From contig JBCBEP010000147.1 of NCBI GenBank assembly GCA_038528605.1, positions 1 to 7,438 of the forward strand: DNA of 7,438 nt, in the 5' to 3' direction. How positions within the stretch are numbered: position 1 is the stretch's first letter; every line of letters starts with the position of its first letter. Below, one piece after another: positions 5,681 to 7,438 of the stretch. A program made the position numbers and the translations under genes. This DNA is from Thermohalobaculum sp038528605 (lineage in GTDB: Bacteria; Pseudomonadota; Alphaproteobacteria; Rhodobacterales; Rhodobacteraceae). The notes beneath the pieces are model-generated. The model saw nothing but the letters and a program-made list of their open reading frames with translations, was not told the origin of the DNA and did no database searches.

Positions 5681-6901
5681 ATGAACGAGACCGCGCCAAA
5701 CAGCTTCCGCACCGGGCCGGACGAGAAAGGCCGCTTCGGCCTTTTCGGCGGCCGCTTCGTGAGCGAGACGCTCATGCCCCTCATCCTCGACCTCGAGGCG
5801 GAGTACACGAAGGCGAAGGATGACCCCGCCTTCTGGGCCGAGATGGACGATCTCTGGAAGCACTATGTGGGCCGGCCGAGCCCGCTCTACTTCGCCCCGC
5901 GGCTGACCGAGGAACTCGGCGGCGCCAAGATCTACCTCAAGCGCGACGAGCTGAACCACACCGGCGCGCACAAGATCAACAACGTGCTCGGCCAGATCCT
6001 GCTCGCCCGGCGCATGGGCAAGAAGCGCATCATCGCGGAGACGGGGGCGGGCCAGCACGGCGTGGCGACGGCGACGGTCTGCGCGAAGTTCGGCCTCGAA
6101 TGCATCGTCTTCATGGGCGCAACCGATGTTGAACGCCAGCGGCCGAACGTGTTCCGAATGCGCCTTCTCGGCGCGAAGGTCGTGCCCGTCACCTCGGGCC
6201 GCGCGACGCTGAAGGACGCGATGAACGAGGCGCTTCGGGACTGGGTCACGAACGTGGAGGACACGTTCTACTGCATCGGTACGGTTGCAGGTCCCCACCC
6301 CTACCCGGCCATGGTGCGCGACTTCCAATCGATCATCGGCAAGGAGACCAAGGCCCAGATCATGGAGGCCGAGGGCCGGCTGCCGGACAGCCTGGTCGCC
6401 TGCATCGGCGGCGGGTCCAACGCCATGGGGCTCTTCCACCCGTTCCTCGACGACCGCGAGGTGCGCATTATCGGCGTGGAGGCCGGCGGGCACGGCGTGG
6501 ACGACCGGCTGGAGCATGCGGCGTCCCTCAATGGCGGGCGGCCCGGCGTGCTGCATGGGAACCGCACTTATCTGCTGCAGGACGAGGACGGGCAGATCAT
6601 CGAGGGGCACTCGATCTCGGCAGGCCTCGATTACCCCGGCATCGGCCCCGAACATGCCTGGTTGCACGAGATGGGCCGGGTGGAGTATGTGCACGCCACC
6701 GACGACGAGGCGCTGGAAGCCTTCCAGATGCTCTGCCGCACGGAAGGGATCATCCCCGCACTTGAACCGTCCCACGCGCTCGCCCATGTGGCGAGGCTCG
6801 CGCCCACGCTGCCGTCGGACCACCTCCTGGTCATGAACATGTGCGGGCGCGGCGATAAGGACATCTTTACGGTCGCCGAGGCGCTCGGCACCGAGATCTG
6901 A
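5681..6901 (+). CDS. trpB: Tryptophan synthase beta chain
   Basis: TrpB joins indole to L-serine using PLP in the alpha2-beta2 tryptophan synthase (EC 4.2.1.20), the last step of the pathway. The 406-residue product is full length for TrpB1. N-terminal FGLFGGRFVSETL (19-31) is family-typical; the PLP lysine is K98 in HTGAHKINN, the catalytic glutamate E120 in AETGAGQHG, the phosphate cradle GGGSNA (243-248), and the aspartate D317 lies in GLDYPGIGP. PLP N1 is normally contacted by serine in the SGRGDKD motif; here it reads CGRGDKD (C388). The start at 5681 follows GGGAGA (5668-5673) by seven bases. The frame is open back to 5492 but that part has no family similarity. trpA, the usual next gene, is not present before the window ends, and trpF lies upstream beyond a GNAT gene and two minus-strand genes. 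Confidence 0.97.
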   Translation: MNETAPNSFRTGPDEKGRFGLFGGRFVSETLMPLILDLEAEYTKAKDDPAFWAEMDDLWKHYVGRPSPLYFAPRLTEELGGAKIYLKRDELNHTGAHKINNVLGQILLARRMGKKRIIAETGAGQHGVATATVCAKFGLECIVFMGATDVERQRPNVFRMRLLGAKVVPVTSGRATLKDAMNEALRDWVTNVEDTFYCIGTVAGPHPYPAMVRDFQSIIGKETKAQIMEAEGRLPDSLVACIGGGSNAMGLFHPFLDDREVRIIGVEAGGHGVDDRLEHAASLNGGRPGVLHGNRTYLLQDEDGQIIEGHSISAGLDYPGIGPEHAWLHEMGRVEYVHATDDEALEAFQMLCRTEGIIPALEPSHALAHVARLAPTLPSDHLLVMNMCGRGDKDIFTVAEALGTEI

Positions 6902-6908
6902 CGGCCCC

Positions 6909-6954
6909 GCCTGGAGGAGACCAGGCCCGGGCTTACTGGAAAGGACCGCCCGGG
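6909..6954 (+). terminator. Two adjacent hairpins between trpB and the YodC-like gene
   Basis: GCCTGG (6909-6914) pairs with CCAGGC (6921-6926), then CCCGGGC (6926-6932) with GCCCGGG (6948-6954); the two stems share base 6926. No T-run follows. The second stem ends one base before the probable Shine-Dalgarno region (AAGGG, 6956-6960). These may terminate trpB transcription partially or form a structured leader that controls the next gene. Confidence 0.4.
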
Positions 6955-6966
6955 TAAGGGCTAGAA

Positions 6967-7437
6967 ATGGCAAGTGAATATGAGATCGGGGACCTGGTGG
7001 TCCTGAAGTCGGGCTCCATGCGCATGTGCGTCGAGGCCGTGGAAGAGGGCGAAGTGGCGGTGGTTTGGTGCCACGAAGGCCAGGTGGGCCGGGAGCGGTT
7101 CGATCTGCGCCTCCTCAACAAGTGGGAGCACCGCGGGGACGACCGGGGCGGCGACCGTGGGGGCCATCGCGGCGGCTGGAACAACGATCGCGGCGGCGAC
7201 CGCGAGGACCGTGGCCACCGCGGCGGGTGGAACAACGACCGTGGCGGCGATCGCGGGGGAGACCGGGGTGGCTTCCGCGGCCATGACCGCGGCGGCGACC
7301 GCGACGACCGCGGCGGCCATCGCGGCGGCTGGAACGACCGGAACGACCGTGGGGGCGACCGCGACGACCGCCCGCCCCGCAAAACCGGCTGGGACGGCAA
7401 GCCCCGCGACAAGAAGTACTTCCGCAAGGACGACTGA
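6967..7437 (+). CDS. YodC/DUF2158-type small domain protein with Arg-Gly-Asp repeat tail
   Basis: A 156-residue protein in two parts. Residues 5-53 resemble the YodC (DUF2158) domain, a small beta-rich module: IGDLVVLKSGSMRM (7-20), V-E-x-V, a central VVW (32-34) and a terminal GRERFDLRLL (41-50). This follows E. coli YodC in spacing of K-x-G, R-M-x-V, W and R-E-x-F. Residues 55-136 are low-complexity Arg/Gly/Asp with GHRGGWN three times (66-72, 83-89, 117-123); the tail then ends in a basic KTGWDGKPRDKKYFRK segment. About 23 of the last 102 residues are arginine. RGG-like tails commonly bind RNA or promote condensates, so an RNA-related role is an inference; YodC itself has no settled function. 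The start has AAGGG at 6956-6960. The gene stops one base before the window ends. Confidence 0.75.
   Translation: MASEYEIGDLVVLKSGSMRMCVEAVEEGEVAVVWCHEGQVGRERFDLRLLNKWEHRGDDRGGDRGGHRGGWNNDRGGDREDRGHRGGWNNDRGGDRGGDRGGFRGHDRGGDRDDRGGHRGGWNDRNDRGGDRDDRPPRKTGWDGKPRDKKYFRKDD
7162..7371 (+). repeat. Degenerate 51-bp in-frame tandem repeat
   Basis: Four units of about 17 codons encode GHRGGWNNDRGGDREDR-like blocks starting at residues 66, 83, about 99 and 117. Units 1 and 2 (7162-7212, 7213-7263) share 13 identical consecutive residues (HRGGWNNDRGGDR). Unit 3 keeps only the HDRGGDRDDR half, and unit 4 carries a two-residue insertion. Tryptophans fall at W71, W88 and W122, spaced 17 and 34. Synonymous differences between units 1 and 2 argue against a very recent duplication. 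Confidence 0.8.
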
Positions 7438-7438
7438 C

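Noticed and set aside
5460..5681. trp attenuator with leader peptide before trpB
   Set aside because: No short open frame with consecutive Trp codons was found next to a terminator-like stem followed by T residues.
5642..6973. 443-codon open frame on the minus strand opposite trpB
   Set aside because: It mirrors trpB almost exactly; trpB has every family motif, while the antisense product is a His/Arg/Leu-rich mix without recognisable domains. GC-rich codon bias keeps antisense frames open.
7129..7374. CRISPR-like or intergenic repeat array
   Set aside because: The repeats are in frame within a coding gene, degenerate, and have no unique spacers.

Overview
This window reads as ordinary, GC-rich chromosome from an alphaproteobacterium. 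The evidence is the gene order rpsA - sppA - ihfB - LapA-domain gene - trpF - trpB, the S1 C-terminus (SDSGASLGDILGAAL), dense GC-ending codons, and one perfect match to the alphaproteobacterial LexA-box pattern GAAC-N7-GAAC. Genus cannot be told from this stretch. No tRNA, rRNA, CRISPR array, insertion sequence or prophage was seen.

Layout. Positions 2-1225 hold the 3' two-thirds of rpsA (ribosomal protein S1), closed by a perfect 14-bp hairpin. Next come sppA (membrane-anchored S49 peptidase, 1468-2412), ihfB (IHF beta subunit, 2507-2794), a two-TM LapA-domain protein (2967-3329), trpF (3410-4114) and a GNAT acetyltransferase (4114-4557) that overlaps the trpF stop by one base. A short convergent gap holds the LexA-box-like site. 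On the minus strand lies a two-gene unit, yqjD-like (5091-5450) then yqjE-like (4693-5094), with ATGA-overlapping stop and start. On the plus strand again are trpB (5681-6901) and a small YodC/DUF2158-type protein with an Arg/Gly/Asp repeat tail (6967-7437), which ends one base before the window does.

How the genes fit together. S1 and IHF serve translation and nucleoid architecture, and rpsA-ihfB proximity is widespread in proteobacteria. SppA, the LapA-domain protein and the YqjD/YqjE pair are inner-membrane proteins. TrpF and TrpB carry out the third and the last step of tryptophan synthesis. Here trpF and trpB are separated by a GNAT gene and an antiparallel membrane-protein operon, and trpA does not follow trpB within the window; the gene after trpB is the YodC-like one.

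No wholly new multi-gene system is evident. The points most worth checking are the isolated SOS-box-like site between convergent genes, the YodC-like domain fused to a 17-residue RGG-type repeat, and the stationary-phase-type YqjD/YqjE unit lying inside a trp cluster.
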